In this document: one piece after another, positions 9,122 to 17,148 of the stretch | Numbering within the stretch: position 1 is the first letter of the stretch | Layout of the letters: each line of letters begins with the position of its first letter | Assembly (NCBI GenBank): GCA_030684355.1 | Contig: JAUXTN010000220.1 | Span: 18,992-82,991, forward strand | Source: Pseudomonadota bacterium | Lineage (GTDB): Bacteria; Myxococcota_A; UBA796; SXON01 | Length of the DNA: 64,000 bases | Reading direction: 5' to 3' | Notes under the pieces: model-generated | Database searches by the model: none | Told to the model about the DNA's origin: nothing | Seen by the model: the letters and a program-made list of their open reading frames with translations, nothing else | Position numbers and translations under genes: made by a program

Positions 9122-11893
9122 TCAGGTGGCGGCCTCGATCGGTTGCGCCCGCAGCGCGCGCTCCAGCGCCGGGATCTCCTCGGGGGGAACCGGGCGGCTG
9201 ACGAAGTAGCCCTGGATCTCCGCGCAGCCCGCCTTGCGCAGGAAGTCGATCTGCGCGGCGTCCGACACGCCCTCGGCGATGGTCGCGAGCCCGATGTGGC
9301 CGGCCAGCCCGATGATCGTGCGGACGATGCCGGCCGAGCTGGCGTCGGTGGCCACGTCGCGCACGAACGACTGGTCGATCTTGAGCCGATCGACGGGCAG
9401 CTGCTTCAGGTAGCTCAGACAGGAATACCCGGTGCCGAAGTCGTCGATCGCGATGCGGCACCCGTTGTCGCGCATGCGCCCCAGGATCTCGCGCACCTCG
9501 TCGGGGTCGGCCATCAACGCGGACTCGGTGAGCTCGATCTCGAGCCCCCCGGCGCGCACGCCGCCTTCGCGCATGGCCTCGCGGATGCGGGCCTCCAGGT
9601 CGGCCTGGCCGAGCTGGTAGGACGACAGGTTCACCCCCATCTGGAAGGTGGGCACCCCCGCTTCGCGCCACTCGCGGGACTGGCGACACGCGCGCTGCAA
9701 TGCCCATTCCCCGATGGGGAGGATGAGGCGACTCTCTTCAGCGAGCTTGATGAACTGGCTCGGCCCCAGGAGCCCGAGCCGCGGATGGCGCCAGCGCAGG
9801 AGGGCTTCCACCCCCGAGAGCCGACCGCTCCCGAGGTCCACCTGGGGCTGGTAGTAGAGCGTGAGCTCGTCGGCCTCGATGGCGCGGCGCAGCTCGAGCT
9901 CGAGCGTGACGCGGTCCTGCATGTGCCGGTGCAGCTCGCCCGTGAACGACTGGCAGATCCCCCCGCCGAGCTCGTTCGCCCGGTTGAGCGCCGCGTCGGC
10001 GTAGCGCAGCAGCGCCGCGACCTCGGTCCCGTCCTGCGGGTAGAAGCAGGCGCCGATGCTGATGCCGAGCCGGACCTCCGTGCCGTCCACCCTCAGCGGC
10101 TCGGCCATCGCCTCGAACAACGCGTCCCGCACCCGGCGCACGTGGCCGACCGACGCCGCCGGCAGGACCAGGGCGAAGGTGTCGCCCACGTAGTGGGCCA
10201 GGGTCTCCCCGGGCCGCAGCAGGTTCTCGAAGCGGCGGGCCAACGCGCGCATCGTCAGGTCACGGTAGGCGGGGCCCAGCGTGAAGCGGACGAAGCGGAA
10301 GCGGTCGGGGCTCACGAGCAGGACCGCCACACGCTCTCCGCTCTTGGCCGCGGCGATGGTCTCGCCGAGCCGCCGCTCGAGCAGCAGCCGATTTGGGAGC
10401 TCGGTCAGCTCGTCGTAGTAGGCGTGCCGTTCGAGCTGGCGCTCAGCCGCCTTGCGTTCGCGGATGTCGTGCGCGATCGCGGACCGGTAGTCGACCCGGT
10501 CGTCGGGCCCACGGTGGGTCTGGATGACCGCGAGCGCCGGGATCTCCTCGCCGTCGCGGTGGCGCAGCTCGATCTCGCCCTGCCAGAGGTTGGCTTGCGG
10601 GCCGGAATCCGGCGAAGGCACGTGGGCGCGGCTCTCCGGGCTGAGCAGGTCCGTCAGCAGGGTGCGCTCGATCTCCTCCCCCTCGCCGATGCCGACCAAC
10701 GCGCGCCCGGCGCGGTTGAGGTAGAGCAGGTGGTCGCCGGGCTCGGCCATCGCCACGAAGTCGCTGGTGGCCTCCAACACGTCGGAGAGGCGCTGGCGGG
10801 TGCGCTCGGCTTCCTGGCGCCGCGTCATCTCGTCCGCGAGGGAGAGGTTGGCGGAGGAGAGGTCCGCGGCGAGGCGCCGGAGCCGCGCCAGGTAGGCCGC
10901 GCCGGCCGTGGACGCGCAGAGCCCGCACGCCAGCACCGCCCAGGCCCCGTAGCCGGGCCCCGCAGGCCCGGCTACGCGGGGGGACGAGAGCACGAGGGTC
11001 CACACCTGGTCGCCGAGCGCGAGCCCGCTGCGGTGGACGAAGCCCGACGAGGGCGGCGTGGTCGTCTCCACGGGCACCCCGCCCTGCCAGGCCATCACGG
11101 GTTGCCCCGTCGCGTCCTCGAGCCAGACGTCGAGCCAGACGTCGAGCCCCCCCGCGGCCGCGCGCACCAGCCCCCGGATATCGAGCAACTCGACCACGAA
11201 GCCTTGCAGCCGCGGCGCCGCCGCCTCCTCCGCGGGCGCCCGAAAGAACGGGACCAGGACGGCGACCCCGACGCCCTCGCCGCCCCCGAAGGGTGCGAGG
11301 GGGAGCGGCCCGACGGTCGTCGCCCTGCCGGTGGCCGTGGCGCGGGTCGCCGCCTCCCGCAGCCCGGACACGCTGGCGAGATCGAGGCCGAGGTCGCCGG
11401 GGTCGCCCATCGGCGACAGGTACGCGATGGGGAAGAGCACCTCGCCGGAGGGCTCGTCGCCCGACCGCAAGGTGAAGCCCGGGCGCTCGCCGCGCACCGT
11501 CGACTCGAACGACGCACGCTGCTCCGCGCTCACGCGAGGGGCCCACGCGAGTCGCCGGATCCCCGGGTTGTCCCGGAGGAGCCCGCGCGCGAACGTGTCG
11601 AACTCCGCGCGGGTCACGTCGACGGACGCCTCGAAGAGGGCCTCCACCCCGTCGGCGGCGGCCAGGTGCCGCGAGACGTCCTGCTGGAGGAGGAGGACGA
11701 CATGCGCCGCGTGCTCCTCGAAGCGGTCCTCGGCGCGCTGAACGGTGGCCGCCCGCTCCCACCCCTGCATCGCCCAGAACGCGACGATGGAGAACAGCAC
11801 CCCCGCCGCGAACGCGACCAACGCGGGCCAGTAGACCAGCGCGGCCCACTCCGCACGCACGGTGTAGCCGGGCGGCCTGTGGTGCTCGCGCAC
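9122..11893 (-). CDS. CHASE-PAS-GGDEF(degenerate)-EAL protein, probable c-di-GMP phosphodiesterase
   Basis: A protein of about 923 residues. TM1 is at about 20-45, a CHASE-type extracytoplasmic sensor at about 65-270, TM2 near 300, PAS at about 345-470, GGDEF at about 490-640 and EAL at about 655-915. The GGDEF signature reads YVGDTF, with no acidic pair at the usual place, so cyclase activity is unlikely. The EAL half keeps the expected metal and catalytic positions: VEALLRWRHP, VNLSSYQ, ELTES, IDDFGTGYSCLSYL, LKIDQSF, AEGVS and EIQGYFVSRP. The best reading is a membrane-sensed phosphodiesterase, possibly with GTP as an allosteric ligand of the dead cyclase. The start is uncertain: GTG 11893 precedes TM1, and a nearby TTG is also possible. 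Confidence 0.85.
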   Translation of the reverse strand: MREHHRPPGYTVRAEWAALVYWPALVAFAAGVLFSIVAFWAMQGWERAATVQRAEDRFEEHAAHVVLLLQQDVSRHLAAADGVEALFEASVDVTRAEFDTFARGLLRDNPGIRRLAWAPRVSAEQRASFESTVRGERPGFTLRSGDEPSGEVLFPIAYLSPMGDPGDLGLDLASVSGLREAATRATATGRATTVGPLPLAPFGGGEGVGVAVLVPFFRAPAEEAAAPRLQGFVVELLDIRGLVRAAAGGLDVWLDVWLEDATGQPVMAWQGGVPVETTTPPSSGFVHRSGLALGDQVWTLVLSSPRVAGPAGPGYGAWAVLACGLCASTAGAAYLARLRRLAADLSSANLSLADEMTRRQEAERTRQRLSDVLEATSDFVAMAEPGDHLLYLNRAGRALVGIGEGEEIERTLLTDLLSPESRAHVPSPDSGPQANLWQGEIELRHRDGEEIPALAVIQTHRGPDDRVDYRSAIAHDIRERKAAERQLERHAYYDELTELPNRLLLERRLGETIAAAKSGERVAVLLVSPDRFRFVRFTLGPAYRDLTMRALARRFENLLRPGETLAHYVGDTFALVLPAASVGHVRRVRDALFEAMAEPLRVDGTEVRLGISIGACFYPQDGTEVAALLRYADAALNRANELGGGICQSFTGELHRHMQDRVTLELELRRAIEADELTLYYQPQVDLGSGRLSGVEALLRWRHPRLGLLGPSQFIKLAEESRLILPIGEWALQRACRQSREWREAGVPTFQMGVNLSSYQLGQADLEARIREAMREGGVRAGGLEIELTESALMADPDEVREILGRMRDNGCRIAIDDFGTGYSCLSYLKQLPVDRLKIDQSFVRDVATDASSAGIVRTIIGLAGHIGLATIAEGVSDAAQIDFLRKAGCAEIQGYFVSRPVPPEEIPALERALRAQPIEAAT

Positions 11894-12021
11894 GGGGTCA
11901 CCCAAAGCGAACCTGAACCAGTCCCGAGGCCCTCCGCATGCCAGTTGGTAATCACGGTGGCGCGACCGCGTGTCGCCGCCGATCGTGCGTCCCGGGCGTT
12001 GGCGGCGCGCGGCCGGCGCCT

Positions 12022-14448
12022 TCAGTCGTTGGCGGAGGTCGGGAAGTCGTAGACCTCCTCCACCGCGTACGTCGCGTTCAGCTCGCGCAGGTCGAAGCTC
12101 CACTCCCCGACGTACATGTAGTTCTCGTCCATCTCGTAGTCCCCCGACTGCAAGAGGTCCGCGAGCTGGGAGACGATCTCGGCGGGGTACCCGAGGGTGC
12201 CGAGCTCGGCGGCCTCCTGATCGGGGGTGCGCGTCTCGCACGCCATGGCGTCGGTGAGGACCCCCTCGCAGGTGCTGCCGTGGAGCGCCCCGTCGCCTTC
12301 CTGCTCGTGGCGGAAGTGCCACATCCCGTTGACGAGATCCTTGATGGCGCCGTCGTCGGCGCTGTTCTGCGTCACGAAATTCACCATCGCCTCGCCGAAC
12401 GCGATGGGGTTCTGGTCCGCGTGGATCAACGCGGCGGGATCGGCTTCGTGGGCCACCGAGAGCGTCTCCGTGCCGTTGACCTGCCCCGCGTACACACCCG
12501 TGCCCCCCTCTCCGTCGGTGCCGCCCATCGGGGCGAGGAGGAGCGCCTCGTCGAGCCGGGGGCCGCCCTCCGACTGGTTGGTGAGCTGGTCCCAGACGGC
12601 GGCGCCGCCCTGGCTGTACCCCGTGCCGACGGTCGTGAGGTCGTCGTCGAGCCGGCCGAGCAGCGAGCTCATGTTGGCGCTGCCGTCGCTCGGCACCCCG
12701 TAGCGGGCGATGACGTTGGAAGGGACGTTCGCGTAGGGGACGGGGAGCGCGAACACCGGCCCTTCCGCGTTTCCGGCGAGCTCCAGGGCGGTGTAGCGCG
12801 CCTTCCCCACCTCCGGACCGACCCGGAAGTCGTCCGGAAGTCGGCCGAGGAGCAGCAGGTCCTTCAGGCCCTCGAGGAGGTCCCGGCCGGTGCGGGAGGT
12901 GTCCGTGGGCAGCATCTCGAGGATGAAGGTGCCGTCTTCGCTGGCGTTCGCCTCGTCGATGTACGCGAGGAGGGTGTCGTCCTGCAGCTCTCGGCGGAGC
13001 TTCGGGTCCAGGTTGTCGAGGAACGCCTGCCCGTCGCCGTACTGCGCGCGGGCGGCCGCGAGGAGCTGGTCCATCTGCTCGGGGGCGAGGTCGGCGAGGT
13101 GGGTCGGCAGCGCGTCGAGGTCGAGATCGGAGAGCGCCCCCTCGAGGAGCCCCGCCTCGGCAAGGTGGGACACGAGGCTCTGGTCGTAGAGCCGGTGCAG
13201 GGTGCCCCCGTCGATGGCGTCCTGCATCTCCCACGCCTCCGATGTCAGGGGAATGCCGGCCTCGCTGTATTGCTGGACGAATTCCCCACTGCTCGTGGGG
13301 AGGTCGATCTTGCCGTAGAGGAGCGACGCCTCCTGGTCGAGCGACCACACGTCCCGAACGCCCTGGAGGCGCTCTTCCAGGTAGTCGGCGGCGTGGTCGA
13401 AGCCGTCGTGGAGCTGGGCCCCCTTCGCGTCCGCCCCGCTCTGCACCCAATCCCCCCACCCGTCGGCCGTGGCGGCCACGCGCTCGCCGGCGGTGTCCAA
13501 CCCCTGATCCACCTTGGCACCCGCGCCGGTGAGGACCGCCGCGGCGGCCTGGCCGCCCTCGTCGAGGCGCCCGTCGACGTCCTGCCCCCAGGTGTCCAGC
13601 TTCTCGTCGAGCCCGCCCGTCGGGATGACCCCTCCAGTCACGTCGTGGGCCAGCTCGAGGCCGTCTCCCACCACGTCCGCGCCCCAGGCGACGCCGTCCC
13701 CGACGAGATCCGCCGCGCCCGACGTGACCTTGGCGGCGGCGTCGGTCACCGCGGCCACGCCGTCCCCCACCACGTCCGCCGTGACCGAGGCCGCGTGCCC
13801 CACGAAGTCGAGGGCCGTGTTGGCCGCCGCCCCCACCTTCTCGCCCGCGGCCGCCACCAGGGACCCGGCGCCCGACACCACGGCGGGCACGGCGCGCGTG
13901 ACGGCGTCGACGATCGACCCCAGGCCCGGCAACGCCCAGCGGTTGACCTCCGCGGTGGCGCACGGCTCCACCGACACCGGCTCGCCCTTCGCCGCCTTCG
14001 CGGCAAGCGCCACGGCGTCGGTCTCGGCGTGGTCCCCGGGGCTGCTCGTCGCCTTGCCGCTCTTCCCACCCTCGGCCTGCACGTGGTGCACCAGCTCGTG
14101 GGCCACCTCCTCCGGCGACGCGCCAGGGCGCAGCAAGAGCTCGCCGTCCACCTCGGCCGCGCGTGCCCCCAGCGCGTCCAGCCGCGCGGCGGCCTCCGGC
14201 GACTGCTGGACACGCACATCCAGGAGCGCGGAGGCGCCGAAGGCCCGCTCCATCAGGGCCCGGTAGGGCAGCGAGGAGGCGGGGCCGCCCTTGGGTGAGC
14301 TCCCCGACGGGGCCGTGGGCGCCTGCGCGAGGCGCTCCTTCATCCGCTCCTGGCGCTCGGCGTTGCCACCGTCCGCACGGCTCGCCGGTGCCTGCGCGGG
14401 CGCCTCCGTGCCGCGGTGCTGTGCCCTGGGGCGCTCACGTTGCTGCAT
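12022..14448 (-). CDS. DUF4157 protein with lipase-like C-terminal domain (putative secreted effector)
   Basis: An 808-residue protein with a basic, low-complexity N-terminus. At about residues 55-140 is a DUF4157 domain with the zinc-protease-like motif HELVHHVQ. Residues 150-300 are built of repeats in which VGDGV-like turns alternate with amphipathic stretches (VVGDGVAAVTDAA, VVGDGLELAHDV). The C-terminal 350 residues contain GTGYSQGGAAVWDQ, a nucleophile elbow (G-x-S-x-G) of alpha/beta hydrolases, then acidic and His candidates (LLAPMGGTDG, HEADP). DUF4157 is known from cargo and toxins linked to extracellular contractile injection systems and polymorphic toxins. No such system or immunity gene is seen here. 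An effector role is inference. Confidence 0.75.
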   Translation of the reverse strand: MQQRERPRAQHRGTEAPAQAPASRADGGNAERQERMKERLAQAPTAPSGSSPKGGPASSLPYRALMERAFGASALLDVRVQQSPEAAARLDALGARAAEVDGELLLRPGASPEEVAHELVHHVQAEGGKSGKATSSPGDHAETDAVALAAKAAKGEPVSVEPCATAEVNRWALPGLGSIVDAVTRAVPAVVSGAGSLVAAAGEKVGAAANTALDFVGHAASVTADVVGDGVAAVTDAAAKVTSGAADLVGDGVAWGADVVGDGLELAHDVTGGVIPTGGLDEKLDTWGQDVDGRLDEGGQAAAAVLTGAGAKVDQGLDTAGERVAATADGWGDWVQSGADAKGAQLHDGFDHAADYLEERLQGVRDVWSLDQEASLLYGKIDLPTSSGEFVQQYSEAGIPLTSEAWEMQDAIDGGTLHRLYDQSLVSHLAEAGLLEGALSDLDLDALPTHLADLAPEQMDQLLAAARAQYGDGQAFLDNLDPKLRRELQDDTLLAYIDEANASEDGTFILEMLPTDTSRTGRDLLEGLKDLLLLGRLPDDFRVGPEVGKARYTALELAGNAEGPVFALPVPYANVPSNVIARYGVPSDGSANMSSLLGRLDDDLTTVGTGYSQGGAAVWDQLTNQSEGGPRLDEALLLAPMGGTDGEGGTGVYAGQVNGTETLSVAHEADPAALIHADQNPIAFGEAMVNFVTQNSADDGAIKDLVNGMWHFRHEQEGDGALHGSTCEGVLTDAMACETRTPDQEAAELGTLGYPAEIVSQLADLLQSGDYEMDENYMYVGEWSFDLRELNATYAVEEVYDFPTSAND

Positions 14449-14601
14449 CGCCGGAACCCGCTTCGTTCGAGAGCATACCTGAACGGCCCGGGTCGCGGCT
14501 CGGAGTTGGTGTTCGGTCAGGTCGAACGAACGGGGGCGCGGGAACGCGACTTGGATCGTCCCAACCCGGCCGTCATCGCCGGTCGGGGCCGCGCCGCCGT
14601 G
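14449..14601. other. Intergenic region upstream of the DUF4157 gene
   Basis: About 150 bp between the end of the crp/fnr gene and the DUF4157 start. I see a weak repeat of gaacg/cgttc steps around 14470-14545 but no promoter or RNA gene I would defend. Confidence 0.4.
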
Positions 14602-15303
14602 TCACGTCACCGCTTCGCGCTCCCCGTGCTCGACGCTCCGCAGGGCCTCGGCGTCCACGACGCGGATGCGCTGCCGCCCGGTCTCCACCCACCCGTCCTT
14701 CTCCCACGCCGCCACGATGCGGGAGACGGTGTACTGGGTGGCGCCGACGAGCTCCGCGAGATCCTGGCGCGACATGCGCAGCTCGGGGCGCTTCGAGTCC
14801 GCCTCGGCGCGCGCGGCCAGGCGCAGGAGCGCGCTCGCGACGCGACGCTCGACCTTCTCGGTGGCGAGCTCGCGGAGGCGGACCCGCAGGTCCTCCATGC
14901 GCCCCGACAACATCCGGAGCGCGTTGCGGGACACCAATGGGAAGCGCTCGACCAGCGCGGCGATGGCACGCTCGTCGAAGGCGAGCATCACGGCCTCGTC
15001 GACCACCTCCGCCGAGCCCGGGTAGCACCGCGCGCCGCCGAGGATGGCACAGCCGAGGACGTCGCCGGGGTCGGCGAAGTGGAGCACCACGATCTGGCCC
15101 CCCGTGGCGTCCCGCGTGACCCGCACGCGCCCGTCGAGCAGCACGTAGAGGGTCGAGGCCGGCGCGTTCTCGAGGAACAGCAACGTGCCGAGCGGCACCC
15201 TCCGCTTCACGCCGAGCTCGAGCACGGCGGCGAGCTGCGGCTCGCCCAGCCCGCTGAAGAGCGGCACCCGCGCGAGGATCGAGTGCGCGGCGAGGGCGCT
15301 CAT
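14602..15303 (-). CDS. Crp/Fnr-family regulator with unusual recognition helix
   Basis: A 233-residue protein. The cyclic-nucleotide-like beta barrel spans about 10-115 (LLDGRVRV, HFADPGDVLG), the dimer helix about 118-155, and the winged helix 170-230. It lacks an N-terminal FNR Cys cluster, so an Fe-S oxygen sensor is not indicated. It has Cys85 and Cys93 in the sensory barrel. The recognition helix reads T-Q-Y-T-V-S-R (189-195), where FNR/DNR proteins have E-T-V-S-R preceded by a basic residue, so the usual Glu is Tyr191. Its ATG overlaps the stop of the NsrR-like gene, placing it last in the nirK operon. A DNR/NnrR-type role in N-oxide control is the natural inference. Confidence 0.85.
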   Translation of the reverse strand: MSALAAHSILARVPLFSGLGEPQLAAVLELGVKRRVPLGTLLFLENAPASTLYVLLDGRVRVTRDATGGQIVVLHFADPGDVLGCAILGGARCYPGSAEVVDEAVMLAFDERAIAALVERFPLVSRNALRMLSGRMEDLRVRLRELATEKVERRVASALLRLAARAEADSKRPELRMSRQDLAELVGATQYTVSRIVAAWEKDGWVETGRQRIRVVDAEALRSVEHGEREAVT

Positions 15304-15740
15304 TCCGGCGCCCGCTCGAGCCGGGGGATGCGTGTCACGTCGACGTCCGCGAGGGTGTTCGCCCTGGCCCACGTGTGACACATCTGCTGCAGGTCCTTGT
15401 ACACGTCGTGGAGGGGGCAGGGCGCCGCCTCGTTGCAGCGGGCGAAGCCGAAGGCGCAGTGCCCCGTGTTCAGCTCGATCTCCGCCGCCTGGAGCACGTC
15501 GAGCACGCGGATGCTCGCCGCCGGACGGGCGAGGCGGAAGCCGCCGTGGTGGCCCTTCTGCGCCAGGAGCAGCCCGTGCACGGCAAGGCGGCGCAGCACC
15601 TTCGCGAGGAACGCCGGGGGCACGTTCGCGATCACGGCGAGATCCTTGGCGGTCATCCACCCCTCGGCCGGGAGCGCCGCGAGGCACACCGCGGCGCGGA
15701 GCGCGTACTCCCCCGAGATGGGGACGATCGAGTGGTTCAT
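15300..15740 (-). CDS. Rrf2-family regulator, NsrR-like
   Basis: A 146-residue Rrf2 winged-helix protein: EYALRAAVCLAAL, MTAKDLAVIANVPPAFLAKVLRRL, QKGHHGGFRLARP. Three cysteines, C95, C102 and C108 (C-x6-C-x5-C), sit where IscR and NsrR bind an Fe-S cluster, with the following HDVYKDL helix typical of this group. NsrR proteins lose or nitrosylate the cluster with NO and derepress NO-handling genes. Location between sco and crp/fnr in the nirK operon, with 4-nt overlaps on both sides, supports an NO-responsive role. IscR-type function cannot be excluded but no isc genes are near. Confidence 0.85.
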   Translation of the reverse strand: MNHSIVPISGEYALRAAVCLAALPAEGWMTAKDLAVIANVPPAFLAKVLRRLAVHGLLLAQKGHHGGFRLARPAASIRVLDVLQAAEIELNTGHCAFGFARCNEAAPCPLHDVYKDLQQMCHTWARANTLADVDVTRIPRLERAPE

Positions 15741-16396
15741 CGGCCGCCCGTAACGCCTGGCTGCCTCCCCGCGAGGTCTCCGATTGCCGCCACGAGCGCT
15801 GCGCGGCCCTCCTCGCCCTCGGATCGCGCGACCACGCGACCGTCGGCGTCGATCAGCGTCAGCGCCGCCGTGTGCGCGAAGCCCCCACCCGGGAGCGGCC
15901 GGTAGCGCACCCCCAGCGCGGCCGCGACCTCGCGCACGGAGTCCTCGGGGACGGCCCCGAGCGTCCATCGCGCGTCGAGATTGTGCTTCTCCACGACGCC
16001 GCCCAGGGCGGCCGGATCGTCGTGGGCGGGATCGAGCGACACGAGCACGATCCGCAGCTCGGCGCGGGCCTCGGGGGAGAGCGCCGCCTCGAGCCCCTGG
16101 AGGTCGGCGATGAGCAGCGGGCAGGCCATCGGGCAGGTCGTGTAGAACATCGAGAGCAACACGGGGTGGCCGCGCTGCACGTCCAGCCGCGCGGCGGCGC
16201 CCGTGTGCGTCAGAAGCGGCAGGTCCAGCGCGTAGAGCGACGCGCCGGCGGGCATCGCGGGCACGCGGTCCTCGGGCGGGGCGCTGGGCGCGGTCGCCGG
16301 GGCGCTCGGCGCCGTGACCTCGACGGTGGGCGCGGCCGGGTCGACGGGGGGTACAACCAATTCGGGCGCGCAGGCGAGCAAGAGCGCTACCAACAT
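15737..16396 (-). CDS. SCO1/SenC/PrrC-family copper chaperone lipoprotein
   Basis: A 219-residue exported protein with a lipobox ending LLLAC (Cys9) and a Pro/Ala-rich linker to about residue 50. The thioredoxin-like SCO fold follows, with the copper-binding CPMAC motif (Cys88, Cys92), the partner His in GGGFAHTAALTL, and LVSLDPAHDDP. SCO proteins deliver copper or reduce cysteines at copper sites in the periplasm. In this operon the likely client is NirK, though the cbb3 oxidase 40 kb away is another copper enzyme. Its ATG shares one base with the nirV stop. Confidence 0.9.
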   Translation of the reverse strand: MLVALLLACAPELVVPPVDPAAPTVEVTAPSAPATAPSAPPEDRVPAMPAGASLYALDLPLLTHTGAAARLDVQRGHPVLLSMFYTTCPMACPLLIADLQGLEAALSPEARAELRIVLVSLDPAHDDPAALGGVVEKHNLDARWTLGAVPEDSVREVAAALGVRYRPLPGGGFAHTAALTLIDADGRVVARSEGEEGRAALVAAIGDLAGRQPGVTGGR

Positions 16397-17148
16397 CACG
16401 ACACCTCCCACGCGCAACGGAAGCCGAGGTTTCGCACGGTCGACGACGCGGTGAGCGACGCCCGGAACGCCGTGCGCATGAAGCTCGCGAAGTCGCCCGT
16501 GCCGGCGGCCCCCGTTGCCCCGCCGCCACAGTAGCGGAGGGCGCCTTCGCCGTCGGTGCCGCGCGCGTCGGTTGCCACGAACGACCCGTTGAAGTCGTCG
16601 ACCCACTCCCAGACGAGCCCGTGCAGATCCCGGACGCCCCACCGGTTGGGCGCGCCCCCGATCGCGCCGAGCCGCGCGGGGGTGGGCGCGCCGTACCACG
16701 CGAGGATCTCGGCGAGGAAGACGGGATCCTTGCGGGCGTCCCAGGCGGTCGCCGACGCGGCCGCCGCGAGCTCCCACTCGGCCTCGGTGGGCAGCCGCCC
16801 GCCCTGGACGCGGCAATACGCCCGCGCGGCGTACCAGGAGACGCCTGTCACCGGCGCGTCCGGGAGCACGCTGGATCCCGGGGCGCCGTCGGCCGCCCAG
16901 TCGCCGAGGTAGCCGCGGTCGGCGAAGAGGGGGTCGACCCCGCCGCGCTTCCACCGGGGCTCGCTCGTGACGAACGCGGCGAACTCCGCGTTGGTGACCG
17001 GCTCGACGGCGAGCGCGAACCGGGCCACGGGCAATTCGGCCTCCTCCGGGGTGGCCGGGTAGAGCGGGCGGTAGATGCCGGGCCCCACCGGCACGCGCGC
17101 GGCGCCGGCGAGCGCCGAGGCGACCAGCAGGAGCCCGGCGGGGCCCAT
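16396..17148 (-). CDS. nirV: NirV-like SUMF1/FGE-fold protein
   Basis: A 250-residue exported protein with an N-terminal hydrophobic signal. The SUMF1 fold is clear: EPVTNAEFAAFV, VTGVSWYAARAYCRV, LPTEAEWELAAAA, DLHGLVWEWVDDFN and RNLGFRCAWE. Genes of this fold lying directly downstream of nirK are called nirV in denitrifiers, with unknown biochemical function. It shares TGATG with nirK upstream and with sco downstream, so it belongs to the same transcript. It is much shorter than the first gene of the window, which carries the same fold. Confidence 0.85.
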   Translation of the reverse strand: MGPAGLLLVASALAGAARVPVGPGIYRPLYPATPEEAELPVARFALAVEPVTNAEFAAFVTSEPRWKRGGVDPLFADRGYLGDWAADGAPGSSVLPDAPVTGVSWYAARAYCRVQGGRLPTEAEWELAAAASATAWDARKDPVFLAEILAWYGAPTPARLGAIGGAPNRWGVRDLHGLVWEWVDDFNGSFVATDARGTDGEGALRYCGGGATGAAGTGDFASFMRTAFRASLTASSTVRNLGFRCAWEVS

